A stretch of DNA of 64,000 nt from Bradyrhizobium sp. CCH5-F6 (GCF_001556045.1 NZ_LSIC01000107.1:1-64000); one strand, 5' to 3'. Positions 53,186-62,480 are shown, numbered from the stretch's first letter. Made by a program: numbers and translations. Notes: generated from the sequence alone by a model not told the origin.

Positions 53186-54985
53186 ATGTTCCGCCTAAAG
53201 CCTTTCCTGATGACGGCGAGCCTGTTGGGAAGCCTGTTCGGCTTCACCTGCGGGCCCGTTTCCGCGCAAGTTGCCCCGGTTGTCCCGGCTCCCACCGCGT
53301 TGCAAGGCCCGGAGCAGCGGGTGGCGCTGGTGATCGGCAATGCGAACTACCAGAACGCGCCGCAGCTTGCGAATCCCGACGATGACGCGCAAGCCATGGC
53401 GCAGTTCCTGAACTCCGCCGGCTTCGAAGTGGTCGCCGCGACCGACCTGACGCAGAACGACATGCTGCGCGTCGTCCAGGACTTCTCCGCCAAGGTCGCG
53501 ACGCGTGGTCCGAACACCGTGGCGATGGTCTACTACGCCGGTCACGGCGTGCAGCTCGCCGGCGAGAATTATCTCGTTCCCGTGGACGCGAAGATCTCCA
53601 GCCCCACCGAGCTCGTCAACAATTCGGTGCGCCTCGTCGACGTGATGTCGACGCTGGAGACGATCCCGAGCCGCATGCGCATCGTCATCCTCGATGCCTG
53701 CCGCAACAACCCGTTCCCTCAGGTCAATGACGCCGGCCGGGGCCTTGCCATCGTGGACGCACCGAACGGCTCGATCGTCGGCTACTCGACCGCGCCGGGC
53801 GCCGAAGCGCTCGACGGCACCAACGGTCACAGCCCTTACACGCAGGCCTTCCTGAACGTCGCGCGCGAACCTAACGTGCCGATCGAGCAGCTGTTCAAGC
53901 GCGTGCGCCTTCAGGTGAACCAGACCACCAGCGGCGCGCAGATCCCTTGGGAGAGCTCGTCGCTGACGAGCGACTTCACCTTCTTCGGTGACACCGCGGT
54001 TGCCGCCAACCGCGCGCCGATCAAGGCGCCGGTTGTGCAGATGGCCTCCAACCTGCCGAGCCGCTCGACGCGCCAGGCCTATGACTACGTCGTGTCCGAG
54101 GGCCGCCCGGAATACTATCAGGAGTTCATCCGGATGTATCCGCACGATCCGCTGTGCGATCACGTGCGCTGGCTGCTCAAGAATCTCCTGATCTCGCAGG
54201 CCTGGCACAAGGCTGTGCTCGCGAACTCGCCGCTTGCCTACAAGAGCTTCTATGACAGCTACGGCAACAGCCCCTACGCGCAAGTGGCGCTGAAGCTGCA
54301 GGAGCAGCCGAAGCAGATCCCCCTGATGCAGGCGACCAAGTTCCTCGCGCCGCAGAACATTGCCCCGATCCTCAAGATCGGGAATCTCGGCCAGCCCAAA
54401 TACATGCCGCTGATGCAGCAGGGTAACGGCGCGCAGGCGAACGGTAACCTGCCGGTCGCGCAGAAACCGATCGACGGCAACGTCATCGGCAAGCTCGGCA
54501 ATGGCGGCCACATCATCACCCTGCCCTCGGGCAACAACCAGCCGGGTCAGCAGAGCGGTACGCCGTCGCAGACCCCGGGCAAGATCGTCACCCTGCCTGC
54601 GCCGAACAACACGACCAACGCCAATGGCGGCATCGGCAAGATCGTGACCCTGCCGGCGACCAACAACAAGCCGGAGGTCGGCAGCGTCAAGCCGGGCAAG
54701 ATCGTGAGCATGCCGGTGAATGTCGGCAAGGGCGACGCGAAGATCGACGGGAAGCCGGTCAATGTTCAGACGCAGAACCGCCCGATCCGCATCAACAACG
54801 GCAACACCGGCATCGTGAAGCCCAATACCAGTCCGGTGAACAAGGCGCAGGTGCTGAACAATCGTCCGCAGTTCAACGCGACGCCGAACCGCATGGTCAG
54901 CAGCAACAGCAACTTCCGCCAGTCCATGAACCAGGCGCCGAGCATGACCGGTGGCGGCAACCGCCGCGGCGGCTTCATGCGCTAA
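53186..54985 (+). CDS. Secreted caspase-fold (peptidase C14/orthocaspase-like) protein
   Basis: A 599-residue protein with a signal peptide (LMTASLLGSLFGFTCGPVSA). The p20-like caspase domain lies at about 43-275: RVALVIGNANY, catalytic His120 in VYYAGHGVQ and Cys172 in ILDACRNNP. A helical stretch (305-385) includes DYVVSEGRPEYYQEFIRMYP. The last 215 residues are Asn/Pro/Gly/Gln-rich with three GKIVTLP/GKIVSMP repeats and a basic Arg-Gly end, probably disordered and cell-surface or periplasmic. Both catalytic residues are present, so it may be an active cysteine protease. GGAG precedes the ATG at 53186. Monocistronic. Confidence 0.9.
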   Translation: MFRLKPFLMTASLLGSLFGFTCGPVSAQVAPVVPAPTALQGPEQRVALVIGNANYQNAPQLANPDDDAQAMAQFLNSAGFEVVAATDLTQNDMLRVVQDFSAKVATRGPNTVAMVYYAGHGVQLAGENYLVPVDAKISSPTELVNNSVRLVDVMSTLETIPSRMRIVILDACRNNPFPQVNDAGRGLAIVDAPNGSIVGYSTAPGAEALDGTNGHSPYTQAFLNVAREPNVPIEQLFKRVRLQVNQTTSGAQIPWESSSLTSDFTFFGDTAVAANRAPIKAPVVQMASNLPSRSTRQAYDYVVSEGRPEYYQEFIRMYPHDPLCDHVRWLLKNLLISQAWHKAVLANSPLAYKSFYDSYGNSPYAQVALKLQEQPKQIPLMQATKFLAPQNIAPILKIGNLGQPKYMPLMQQGNGAQANGNLPVAQKPIDGNVIGKLGNGGHIITLPSGNNQPGQQSGTPSQTPGKIVTLPAPNNTTNANGGIGKIVTLPATNNKPEVGSVKPGKIVSMPVNVGKGDAKIDGKPVNVQTQNRPIRINNGNTGIVKPNTSPVNKAQVLNNRPQFNATPNRMVSSNSNFRQSMNQAPSMTGGGNRRGGFMR

Positions 54986-55008
54986 GCTCACGGAAAGCGC
55001 ACACGACA

Positions 55009-55040
55009 AAGGGCAGAGCGGGAACGCTCTGTCCCTTCTT
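55009..55040 (+). terminator. Terminator of the caspase-like gene
   Basis: AAGGGCAGAGCG and CGCTCTG-T-CCCTT pair with one bulged base around GGAA, followed by CTTCTT, 24 bases after the stop. Confidence 0.75.
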
Positions 55041-55101
55041 CATGTCGAGGATAGATAATACGATCAGCTCGCCTTCACCATTGGAACCGCTGGAGCGCAC
55101 G

Positions 55102-55233
55102 CCTCGTCCTTCGAGACGACCGCTGCGCGGCCTCCTCAGGATGAGGCTAATCGGCTTCGGTGCCCGTTGAACTCTCGCCGCGCATTCCGCCCTCATCCTG
55201 AGGAGCCCGCCAAAGCGGGCGTCTCGAAGGATG
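55102..55233. repeat. Inverted pair of CCTCATCCTGAGGAG-type repeats
   Basis: Two copies of a roughly 44-base element in opposite orientation: 55102-55146 (CCTCGTCCTTCGAGACGACC ... CAGGATGAGG) and 55191-55233 (CCTCATCCTGAGGAGCCCGC ... TCTCGAAGGATG). Each is itself a hairpin. They fill the gap before the dehydratase 3-prime end. Confidence 0.8.
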
Positions 55234-55252
55234 CGCCACGGGGAAACCGCTC

Positions 55253-56233
55253 TCAGGCCACCAGCTCGGCGAACAGGTCCGCATCGACGTTACCGCCGGA
55301 GAGCACGATGACGACGTTCTTGCCCGCGACGTCGAGGCGTCCGGCGAGCAGCGCGGCGAGGCCGACGGCGCCGCCGGGCTCCACCACGAGCTTGAGCTCG
55401 CGATAGGCGAACGCGACGGCCGCGCCGACTTCCTTGTCCGAGGCGGTCACGCCGCGCGCGAGCAGCTTGCTGTTGATCGCAAACGTCATCTCGCCGGGCA
55501 TCAGGGCCATCAGCGCATCGCAGATGGTACGGCCTGCAGGCCGATGCGGCTCGCGATGACCGGCGCTCAGCGAAATGCCGTGATCGTCGAATGCCTCGGG
55601 CTCGGCCACCACGATCTCGGCCAGCGGATAGCGCGCCTTCACCGCCGTCGCGACGCCCGCGATCAGGCCACCGCCTGAGGCCGGCGCCACCACGATATCC
55701 GGGGCAAGGCCGAGGTTCGCCATGTCCTCGGCGATCTCGCGACCGGCGGTGCCCTGCCCTGCGATCACGAAGGGATCGTCATAGGGCTTCACCAGCGTCG
55801 CACCGCGCCTATCTGCAATGCCGCGCGAGATCGCCTCGCGGTCGTCCTTGTCGCGATCGTACAGCACGACCTCGGCCCCGTAGGATTTGGTGCGTTCACG
55901 CTTCGACAGCGGCGCGTCCGCAGGCATCACGATGGTCGCCTGCATGTCCAGGATCTTTGCCGCGGCCGCCACGCCCTGGGCGTGGTTGCCCGAGGAGAAC
56001 GCGACGACGCCGCCGGCGCGCTTGTCCTGCGGGATCGAGAACACCTTGTTGAAGGCGCCGCGGAACTTGAACGAGCCGGTGCGCTGGAGCATTTCGGGCT
56101 TCAGGAAGACCTTCGCACCGACGCGCTCGTTGAGCACGGGAAAGGACAACAGCGGGGTGCGGATGGCGTAAGGCGCGATCACGCGCGCTGCGGCATCGAT
56201 GTCGGCGGGGCCGATCGGGAGCTGTTCGGTCAT
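55253..56233 (-). CDS. Threonine/serine dehydratase (fold-type-II PLP)
   Basis: A 326-residue enzyme. RTGSFKFRGAFNKV carries the Schiff-base Lys; SSGNHAQGVAAAAK is the substrate loop, ASGGGLIAGVA the phosphate-binding tetraglycine loop, and IVLSGGNVD the C-terminal Ser/Gly contact. It should deaminate Thr or Ser to a 2-oxo acid or racemise Ser. Lacking an ACT domain, it is the catabolic or serine-racemase-like type rather than biosynthetic IlvA. Monocistronic. Confidence 0.9.
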   Translation of the reverse strand: MTEQLPIGPADIDAAARVIAPYAIRTPLLSFPVLNERVGAKVFLKPEMLQRTGSFKFRGAFNKVFSIPQDKRAGGVVAFSSGNHAQGVAAAAKILDMQATIVMPADAPLSKRERTKSYGAEVVLYDRDKDDREAISRGIADRRGATLVKPYDDPFVIAGQGTAGREIAEDMANLGLAPDIVVAPASGGGLIAGVATAVKARYPLAEIVVAEPEAFDDHGISLSAGHREPHRPAGRTICDALMALMPGEMTFAINSKLLARGVTASDKEVGAAVAFAYRELKLVVEPGGAVGLAALLAGRLDVAGKNVVIVLSGGNVDADLFAELVA

Positions 56234-56316
56234 GGCCGACCTTATCGCGGTAGCCTGAGCGCGGGCAAGACACCTCCACGCGAGGATTCCCGATGCGTTT
56301 TCGAGCGGTTCGCGCG

Positions 56317-56335
56317 AAGAAAACGCGTCAAAACA
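56317..56335. repeat. 19-base shared motif, family F copy 2
   Basis: AAGAAAACGCGTCAAAACA, identical to 38702-38720, in the gap between the dehydratase and GT4 genes, preceded by a partly inverse GCGTTTTCGAGC segment. Confidence 0.6.
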
Positions 56336-56371
56336 GCAATCTAAGGCTATTTCGATCGGACGGAAGCAGCT

Positions 56372-57415
56372 CTACGCGACGAAGCGCGCCGGCTCCGCCC
56401 CGTTCCGGCCGGGCAGCATCGCGCCCACCGCCCTGATGCTGTCGATAAACACCCGGGCCGAGGCTTCCCAGGTGTAGTTGGCAGCAAACGCGACGCACTC
56501 CTGACGGGAGATGTCGAGCGCGGCGAAGCAGGCATTGCGCAGATCGCAGTCGAGCGCGCCGACCGGCGCATCGCCGATCACGTCGCGGGGGCCCTTCACC
56601 GGAAAGGCCGCCACCGGCAGGCCGCTGGCGAGCGCTTCCAGCAGGACCAGGCCGAAGGTGTCGGTCTTGCTGGGGAACACGAACACGTCGGCGGCCGCAT
56701 AGATATCCGCCAGTTCCTCGCCGTGCTTCTCGCCGAGGAAGATCGCCTCGGGATAAGCCTCTTCCAGTGCGGCGCGGGCCGGCCCGTCGCCGACGACCAC
56801 CTTGGTGCCGGGCAGATCGAGGTCCAGGAACGCCTCGAGATTCTTCTCCACCGCGACCCGGCCGACCGACAGGAACACGGGCTCGGGCAGGCAGAGATCA
56901 ATGACCCGGGGATGGAACAACCGGGTGTCCACGCCGCGCGGCCACAGCACGACGTTGCCGAAACCACGCTCGGTCAATTCGCAGGCGAGCGCGGGAGTCG
57001 CCGCCATGACGGCGCTGCTGGGGCTGTGGAATCGCCGGAGCGCCCGCCAGATCAGCGAGCCCGGAACCGGAACGCGGGCGCGGACATATTCGGGGAAACG
57101 GGTGTGGAAGCTGGTCGTGAACGGCAGCTTGCGCTGGCGGCAATAGCGGCGGACCATGAGGCCGATCGGCCCTTCCGTCGCGATGTGGATGCTGTCCGGG
57201 CGTGCTTCCTCGATCAGCCTCGCGATCCGGGCCGGACGTGGCATGGCCAGCCGCACGTCGCGATAGCTCGGCATTGCGAAGGTCCGGAACGATTGCGGCG
57301 TCAGGAACGCGAATTCGACGCCGAGCCCCTTGGCCGCGTCAGCAAGCTTGGTCAGCGTCCGAACCACACCGTTGACTTGCGGGTGCCAGGCGTCGGTCGC
57401 GACCAGGATGCGCAT
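56372..57415 (-). CDS. GT4-family glycosyltransferase
   Basis: A 347-residue GT-B enzyme: N-terminal MRILVATDAWHPQVNGVVRT, central TSFHTRFPEYVRARVP, then VLWPRGVDTRLFHP, FLSVGRVAVEKNLEAFLDLD and the EX7E-type FPSKTDTFGLVLLEALASGL. It resembles MgtA-type alpha-mannosyl/glucosyl transferases acting on lipids at the inner membrane. It starts 13 bases after the stop of the LpxH-like gene, so the two form one operon, a pairing I recall as conserved in alphaproteobacteria. Donor and acceptor are unknown. Confidence 0.9.
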   Translation of the reverse strand: MRILVATDAWHPQVNGVVRTLTKLADAAKGLGVEFAFLTPQSFRTFAMPSYRDVRLAMPRPARIARLIEEARPDSIHIATEGPIGLMVRRYCRQRKLPFTTSFHTRFPEYVRARVPVPGSLIWRALRRFHSPSSAVMAATPALACELTERGFGNVVLWPRGVDTRLFHPRVIDLCLPEPVFLSVGRVAVEKNLEAFLDLDLPGTKVVVGDGPARAALEEAYPEAIFLGEKHGEELADIYAAADVFVFPSKTDTFGLVLLEALASGLPVAAFPVKGPRDVIGDAPVGALDCDLRNACFAALDISRQECVAFAANYTWEASARVFIDSIRAVGAMLPGRNGAEPARFVA

Positions 57416-57428
57416 CAGGTGGCCCTTG

Positions 57429-58241
57429 TCATGCGGCTCTTGCCGCGACCTGCGGGACGGCCGCCGGCTTTTGCAGATGATCGGCCCAGGTGATGATCTC
57501 GAAATGGCCGTCGTCGTGCTCGACCAGGGCGGTGCAGCTCTCGACCCAGTCGCCGCAATTCATGTAGCGGATGCCGGCCTCTTCGCGGATCACGGCATAA
57601 TGGATGTGGCCGCAGATCACGCCGTCGGCATCGTAACGCCGCGCCTCGGCCGCGAGCGCCTGCTCGAACGCGCCGATATAGTTGACGGCGTTCTTGACCT
57701 TCTGCTTCGCCCATTGCGACAGCGACCAATAGGGCACGCCGAACAGACGGCGGAAGAAGTTGACCAGGCGATTCATCTGGATCGCGAAGTCGTAGGCCTT
57801 GTCGCCGAGATGGGCGAGCCAGCGCGCGTTCTGCACCACGAGGTCGAAGATGTCGCCGTGGATGACGAGATAGCGCTTGCCGTCGGCGCCGGTGTGAACC
57901 GTGTTCTCGACGACGTCGATGCCGCCGAAATGCGTGCCGTAATAGTTGCGCAGGAACTCGTCGTGATTGCCGGGAATGTAGATGATCTTGGCGCCCTTGC
58001 GCGCCTTGCGCAGCAGCTTCTGAACGAGGTCGTTGTGCGATTGCGGCCAGTGCCAGCTCGATTTCAGCGCCCAGCCGTCCACGATGTCGCCGACGAGATA
58101 GATCGTGTCGGCATCATGGTAGCGGAGGAAGTCGAGCAGAAGGTCGGCTTGAGAACCGCGGGCTCCGAGATGAACGTCGGAGATAAACAAGGTGCGAAAG
58201 CGCCGCTCCAGGCTCTCGTCACTCACAGCGTAACTTCCCAT
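57429..58241 (-). CDS. LpxH-like calcineurin-family phosphoesterase
   Basis: A 270-residue metallophosphoesterase with LFISDVHLGARGSQADLLLD (metal-binding Asp-x-His), YLVGDIVDGW, IYIPGNHDEFLRNYYG, YLVIHGDIFDL and GVICGHIHYAVI. This order matches UDP-2,3-diacylglucosamine hydrolases, but the enlarged helical insert (LAHLGDKAYDFAIQMNRLVN) marks the LpxH-like subgroup whose substrate is not settled; LpxI often serves lipid A in alphaproteobacteria. The ATG at 58241 was chosen by family start. Coupled to the GT4 gene, which suggests a glycolipid pathway. Confidence 0.88.
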   Translation of the reverse strand: MGSYAVSDESLERRFRTLFISDVHLGARGSQADLLLDFLRYHDADTIYLVGDIVDGWALKSSWHWPQSHNDLVQKLLRKARKGAKIIYIPGNHDEFLRNYYGTHFGGIDVVENTVHTGADGKRYLVIHGDIFDLVVQNARWLAHLGDKAYDFAIQMNRLVNFFRRLFGVPYWSLSQWAKQKVKNAVNYIGAFEQALAAEARRYDADGVICGHIHYAVIREEAGIRYMNCGDWVESCTALVEHDDGHFEIITWADHLQKPAAVPQVAARAA

Positions 58242-58444
58242 GCGCCAGCCTGTAACAATGTCCCGTGACAGGGGGATGACCGATTGAACCTTGAGGCACC
58301 TCAGATACGAATCAAACTTCGCCTCGCCCACCCCGCGAATATCAGTCGCATGCGACAATCAGGCGACATGGCGCCGCAGGGGGCCGCAAGAACCTACAGC
58401 CCCGGGGACACGGTGGACGGCCGCGCTGCCGCGCGAGGCCTGTC

Positions 58445-59245
58445 TCAGTAGAACTTGTGGAAATGATGGATCGGCCCGTGGCCGTGTCCGACGCTGAAGC
58501 GGTCGGCGGCGCCGATCGCGGCGCTGATCCAGGCCTTGGCATTGCGCACGGCGGTGTCCAGATCCTCGCCCTTGGCCAGCCCCGCCGCGATCGCCGAGGA
58601 CAGCGAGCAGCCCGTGCCGTGGGTGTTGCGGGTGGCGATGCGCGGCGCAGCGAGCGCGATCGTGCTTTCGGCGTCAACCAGATAGTCGGTGCTCTCCGCG
58701 CCCTCGCCATGCCCGCCCTTGATCAGGACGGCGCGGCAGCCGAGCGCCAGCAGGCGGCGCCCCTGCCCTTCGATCTCGGTCTCGCTTGCCGCCACCGGCT
58801 CGTCGAGCAGAGCGGCGGCCTCCGGCAGGTTCGGCGTGATCACGGCGGCCAGCGGGATCAGCCTGGTGCGCAGGGCATCCACGGCTTCGGCGGCCAGCAG
58901 GCGATCGCCCGAGGTCGCCACCATGACGGGATCGAGCACGACGTGCCGGGGCGCCCAGCGCGACAAAGCGGCCGCGATGGCATCGATGCTGGCGACCTGG
59001 GCCACCATGCCGATCTTCACCGCTCCGATTTCGAGATCGGAGAACACCGCGTCGATCTGCTCGGTGACGAATGCGGCCGGCACGGCGTGGATGCCGGTGA
59101 CGCCGCGCGTGTTCTGCGCCGTCAGCGCCGTGATCACGGAGGCGCCGTAGACGCCGAGCGCGGCAAAGGTCTTCAGGTCCGCCTGGATACCGGCGCCGCC
59201 GCTCGAATCGGAGCCGGCGATGGTGAGTGCGACCGGGGTCGTCAT
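58445..59245 (-). CDS. thiD: Hydroxymethylpyrimidine (phospho)kinase
   Basis: A 266-residue ribokinase-family enzyme of thiamine biosynthesis. It phosphorylates HMP and HMP-P. Signatures: [20 protein letters not shown] at the N-terminus, [33 protein letters not shown] and the anion hole/base [23 protein letters not shown] at 59245; an in-frame TTG further upstream is less likely. No other thi gene and no TPP riboswitch was seen. Divergent from a small Lrp-type gene. Confidence 0.93.
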   Translation of the reverse strand: MTTPVALTIAGSDSSGGAGIQADLKTFAALGVYGASVITALTAQNTRGVTGIHAVPAAFVTEQIDAVFSDLEIGAVKIGMVAQVASIDAIAAALSRWAPRHVVLDPVMVATSGDRLLAAEAVDALRTRLIPLAAVITPNLPEAAALLDEPVAASETEIEGQGRRLLALGCRAVLIKGGHGEGAESTDYLVDAESTIALAAPRIATRNTHGTGCSLSSAIAAGLAKGEDLDTAVRNAKAWISAAIGAADRFSVGHGHGPIHHFHKFY

Positions 59246-59301
59246 GACGATTTTCCGCGTTTCCAAGCCATGATCCGTCTTAGCAAGCTCGCGCCAAACC
59301 C

Positions 59302-59317
59302 AGCAAGTTCGCTTGCT
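59302..59317. promoter_or_regulatory. Dyad AGCAAG-TTCG-CTTGCT between thiD and the Lrp-domain gene
   Basis: A perfect 6-bp dyad with a TTCG loop; a further AGCAAG half-site at 59282-59287 gives a 20-base period. It could be an operator or a short RNA hairpin. Confidence 0.35.
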
Positions 59318-59372
59318 AAATCCGGCCGGTTTTGGCCTATTAGCTGCCAGCTACGCTTTCGGAGTGCCCGCG

Positions 59373-59618
59373 ATGGTTCCTTTCTTCGTCCAGATCAAAT
59401 GCAAGCTCGGCCAGTCCTATACGGTGGCCAACGCGCTTGCCGAAGCCGAAATCGCCTCCGAGATCTACTCCACGGCCGGCCAATACGACCTCCTGGTGAA
59501 GTTCTACGTCGACAAGGACACCGACATCGGCCATTTCGTGAACGAGAAGGTGCAGGTGCTGCCGGGCATCCAGGACACCCTCACCATCATCACCTTCAAG
59601 GCGTTCGGCACCGGCTAG
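59373..59618 (+). CDS. Stand-alone Lrp/AsnC effector-binding (RAM) domain protein
   Basis: An 81-residue protein (MVPFFVQIKCKLGQSYTVAN, EIYSTAGQYDLLVKFYVD) equal to the C-terminal ligand-binding and oligomerisation domain of Lrp/AsnC regulators without the DNA-binding half. Such SraA/RAM proteins bind amino acids and may modulate full-length Lrp proteins by mixed oligomers. GGAG lies nine bases before the ATG at 59373. Its stop lies 11 bases from the stop of the convergent cytochrome gene. Confidence 0.87.
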   Translation: MVPFFVQIKCKLGQSYTVANALAEAEIASEIYSTAGQYDLLVKFYVDKDTDIGHFVNEKVQVLPGIQDTLTIITFKAFGTG

Positions 59619-59629
59619 CTTGAGCTGTC

Positions 59630-60556
59630 CTAGCTTCCCTGCTTGCGTTTCGGCGGCGTCGGCCCGTCCACCGGCGGCAGCGATTTGAGGTACTCCGCCA
59701 TTGCCGCGAGATCTGTGTCCGGCAATTGCGAGGTGTTCTTGATCACGCGCGTCATCGCGCCGCCGACACTGTCGCCGTCGGGCAGTTCGCCGGTCTTGAG
59801 GAAATAGGCGAGATCCTTCGCGCTCCACTCGCCAAGCCGCTTCTGGGTGATGTTCGGCACCCAGCCTTCACCTTCCGGATTTGGCCCGCCGGCAAAGCGC
59901 TCGCCGGAGATGATGCCGCCGAGCGCATTGCGCGGGCTGTGGCATTCGGCGCAATGGCCAAAGCTGTTGACGAGATACGCACCGCGATTCCACTGCGGCG
60001 ACTTGCTGCCGTCGGCAATGAAAGGCTTGCCGTCCATGAACAGGAACTTCCAGATCCCGACATTGCGGCGGATGTTGAAGGGAAAACCGACGTCGTGGTC
60101 ACGCACCTTGCCTGCAACCGCCGGCAGCGTCTTCAGATAGGCAAACAGATCGAGCACGTCCTCCCGCCTGGCGTGCTGGTACGAGGTGTAGGGAAAGGCC
60201 GGAAAGTAGTGCTGCCCTGACGGCGAGACCCCGTGCATCATCGCGTTGACGAAATAGGCGTCCGTCCATTTTCCGATGCCGTCGTTCGGATCCGGCGAGA
60301 TGTTCGGTGCGTAGAACGTTCCGAACGGCGACTTGATCGCAACACCGGCGCCAAGCCTGAGACGGTCGGGCTGATTGGGAACGGCATGGCAGGACGCGCA
60401 GCCGCCGGCGTTGAACATCGCCTCGCCATTGGCGAGATCGGGCGCACGGGCCGGAATAGCGCTCGCAGCCGCCACCACCGGCGCACTGAGCCACCAGTAG
60501 AGGCCGGCAGCAGCGATCACAGCAAGCAGCCCCACCAGAATTGTTCGTTGCAACAT
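59630..60556 (-). CDS. Dihaem cytochrome c
   Basis: A 308-residue exported protein. An N-terminal signal anchor (TILVGLLAVIAAAGLYWWLS) is followed by two class-I cytochrome domains with CASCH at 53-57 and CAECH at 202-206. GVSPSGQHYFPAFPYTSYQH and ISPDPNDGIGKWTD are typical of the cytochrome subunits of membrane-bound alcohol, aldehyde or sugar-acid dehydrogenases. The partner dehydrogenase is not adjacent; a molybdenum hydroxylase lies 3 kb away. Periplasmic electron carrier. Confidence 0.9.
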   Translation of the reverse strand: MLQRTILVGLLAVIAAAGLYWWLSAPVVAAASAIPARAPDLANGEAMFNAGGCASCHAVPNQPDRLRLGAGVAIKSPFGTFYAPNISPDPNDGIGKWTDAYFVNAMMHGVSPSGQHYFPAFPYTSYQHARREDVLDLFAYLKTLPAVAGKVRDHDVGFPFNIRRNVGIWKFLFMDGKPFIADGSKSPQWNRGAYLVNSFGHCAECHSPRNALGGIISGERFAGGPNPEGEGWVPNITQKRLGEWSAKDLAYFLKTGELPDGDSVGGAMTRVIKNTSQLPDTDLAAMAEYLKSLPPVDGPTPPKRKQGS

Positions 60557-60645
60557 GCGGACCCATTCACTCGTTGCGGCGAACTTATGACCGATGTCGT
60601 CGCGGCTCCAGCCACGAAGAATTTAGCCCGCCCTGGCCGTAGACG

Positions 60646-60670
60646 GGAATAAACTGAAATGCCGGCTGTT
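60646..60670 (+). promoter_or_regulatory. Possible ECF-type promoter of the CHRD gene
   Basis: GGGAAT at 60645-60650 and GTT at 60668-60670 are 17 bases apart, close to EcfG spacing but with GGAAT for GGAAC and TGTT for CGTT. It lies 42 bases before the ATG. Confidence 0.3.
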
Positions 60671-60711
60671 GGAAGTTTGGCAGCCCGTCCGATCCAACAG
60701 GGAGTCATGTC

Positions 60712-61128
60712 ATGAACAAGTCCGTCATTGCCGTGTTCGCGCTCGGTGCCGTTGCCTTTGCAGGGTCCGCGAACGCCGAAAAGCTGAAGGCAACGCTGGA
60801 CGGCAAGGCCGAGGTGCCGGCGACGACCAGCAGCGCCACGGGAACGGCCGATCTCAACTACGATGCCGCCAGCAAGAAACTGTCCTGGACCGTCACTTAT
60901 TCCGGCCTCTCCGGGCCCGCCACCGCCGCGCATTTCCACGGGCCTGCCGACGCCGGCAAGAACGCAGGCGTTGCCGTCCCGATCCCGAACGCGGCCTCGA
61001 GCCCGGTCAAGGGTGAAGCGACCCTCACGGACGCGCAGGCCGCCGATCTGCTCGGCGGCAAGTACTACATCAACATCCACACCGCGGCGAACCCGGGTGG
61101 CGAGATCCGCGGTCAGGTGACGAAGTAG
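60712..61128 (+). CDS. Secreted CHRD-domain protein
   Basis: A 138-residue protein with a signal peptide (MNKSVIAVFALGAVAFAGSA, NAE) and a CHRD domain: GKAEVPATTSSATGTADLNY, SWTVTYSGLSGPATAAHFHG and YYINIHTAANPGGEIRGQV. The conserved His residues (HFHG, IHT) hint at metal binding, but the role of bacterial CHRD proteins is unknown. GGGAG precedes the ATG. It ends in an intrinsic terminator. Confidence 0.9.
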   Translation: MNKSVIAVFALGAVAFAGSANAEKLKATLDGKAEVPATTSSATGTADLNYDAASKKLSWTVTYSGLSGPATAAHFHGPADAGKNAGVAVPIPNAASSPVKGEATLTDAQAADLLGGKYYINIHTAANPGGEIRGQVTK

Positions 61129-61149
61129 GCCTCGAGGCTGTTTCGTCGG

Positions 61150-61183
61150 AAGGCCGGGCGCTGGAGGGGGCGTCCGGCCTTTT
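61150..61183 (+). terminator. Terminator of the CHRD gene
   Basis: AAGGCCGGGCGC pairs with GGCGTCCGGCCTT (one G-T pair) around a short loop and runs into TTTT, 22 bases after the stop. Confidence 0.85.
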
Positions 61184-61196
61184 CGATTCCGGGGGC

Positions 61197-62480
61197 TTAA
61201 GCCGCGTTCAGCGCCTGGGCGAGGTCGGCGATCAGGTCCGACGGGTTCTCGATGCCGATCGACAGCCGGATCGTGGAATCCAGCACGCCGATCTTCTTGC
61301 GGATGTCGGCGGGAACGCCGGAATGGGTCATGGTTGCGGGCAGGCTCGCAAGCGATTCCGTTCCGCCAAGACTCACCGCCAGCTTGAGGATCTGCAGCGC
61401 GTTGAGGAACTTCACCGCCGCCTCCTTGCCGCCTTCGATGTCGAAGGAGAGGGTGGATCCGGCACCGAGACACTGCCTCGCAAACGCGCGCCCGGCCGGC
61501 GAGCCCTCCTCGTGATGACCGAGGTAATGGACCTTGGCGACCTTCGGATGATCGCGCAAGAAGTCCGCCACGAGGCGCGCATTGTCGTTGGCCTTCTCCA
61601 TCCGCAGGCTCAGCGTCTCCAGCGAACGGTTGATCATCCAGCAGGAATGCGGATCGAGCTGGGTCCCGATGGCGCCGCGCAAAGCCTTGATGCCTTTCAT
61701 GATCGCCTTCGAGCCGAGCGCGGCGCCCGCGATCAAATCGGAATGACCGCCGACATATTTGGTTAGCGAATACAGCGAGAGGTCCGCGCCATGCTCGATC
61801 GGCCGCTGAAACACCGGCCCGAGCAGCGTATTGTCGCAGGCGATGATCGGCGTGTGTCCCTGCGCCTTTCCGATCGCATCGGCAACACGGCGGATCATCG
61901 CGATGTCGACCAGGCCGTTGGTCGGATTGGCCGGCGTCTCGATCAGGATCATCGACACCCGCCCCTTCCCCATGGCCTCCTCCGACGCCTGCTTGACCGC
62001 CGACTCGTCGATGCCATCCGCAAAGCCGACGGCGCCGATCGACAGACGCGCAAGCGTGTTCGTCAGCAGGGTTTCCGTCCCGCCATAGAGCGGCTGTGAA
62101 TGCAGGATGACGTCGCCGGGGCGAACGAACGCCAGGATGGTGGTGGAGATGGCCGCCATGCCGGATGAGAACAGCGCGCAACTCTCGGTGCGCTCGTAGA
62201 TCGCGAGCCTGTCCTCGACGATCTCGCTGTTGGGATGATTGAAGCGCGAATAGACGAGGCCCGCGCCCATGCCTTCCGGCGGCTCGCGCCGGCCGGCGAC
62301 GTAGTCGAAGAAATCCTGCCCGTCTTCGGCCGTCTTGAACACGAAGGTCGAAGTCAGGAACACCGGCGGCTTGATGGCGCCTTCCGACAATTGCGGATCA
62401 TAGCCATAGGTCAGCATCAAGGTTTCCGGATGCAGGATGTGGTTGCCGATGTGGGTCTTGGACGGGAACGGTTTTGCCAT
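61197..62480 (-). CDS. Cystathionine gamma-synthase/lyase-family PLP enzyme
   Basis: A 427-residue Cys/Met-metabolism enzyme. [17 protein letters not shown] (77-93), [12 protein letters not shown] (105-116), [12 protein letters not shown] and [12 protein letters not shown] (179-190) lead to Schiff-base Lys241 in [34 protein letters not shown] and [17 protein letters not shown] complete the family. It is slightly longer than MetB/MetC and is a branch often called cystathionine gamma-synthase-family; the reaction may be lysis or gamma-replacement on homoserine esters or methionine. ATG at 62480. Confidence 0.88.
   Translation of the reverse strand: MAKPFPSKTHIGNHILHPETLMLTYGYDPQLSEGAIKPPVFLTSTFVFKTAEDGQDFFDYVAGRREPPEGMGAGLVYSRFNHPNSEIVEDRLAIYERTESCALFSSGMAAISTTILAFVRPGDVILHSQPLYGGTETLLTNTLARLSIGAVGFADGIDESAVKQASEEAMGKGRVSMILIETPANPTNGLVDIAMIRRVADAIGKAQGHTPIIACDNTLLGPVFQRPIEHGADLSLYSLTKYVGGHSDLIAGAALGSKAIMKGIKALRGAIGTQLDPHSCWMINRSLETLSLRMEKANDNARLVADFLRDHPKVAKVHYLGHHEEGSPAGRAFARQCLGAGSTLSFDIEGGKEAAVKFLNALQILKLAVSLGGTESLASLPATMTHSGVPADIRKKIGVLDSTIRLSIGIENPSDLIADLAQALNAA

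Noticed and set aside
58242..58444. TPP riboswitch for thiD
   Set aside because: This gap is downstream of thiD, and the real upstream gap (59246-59372) lacks the conserved THI-box sequence.
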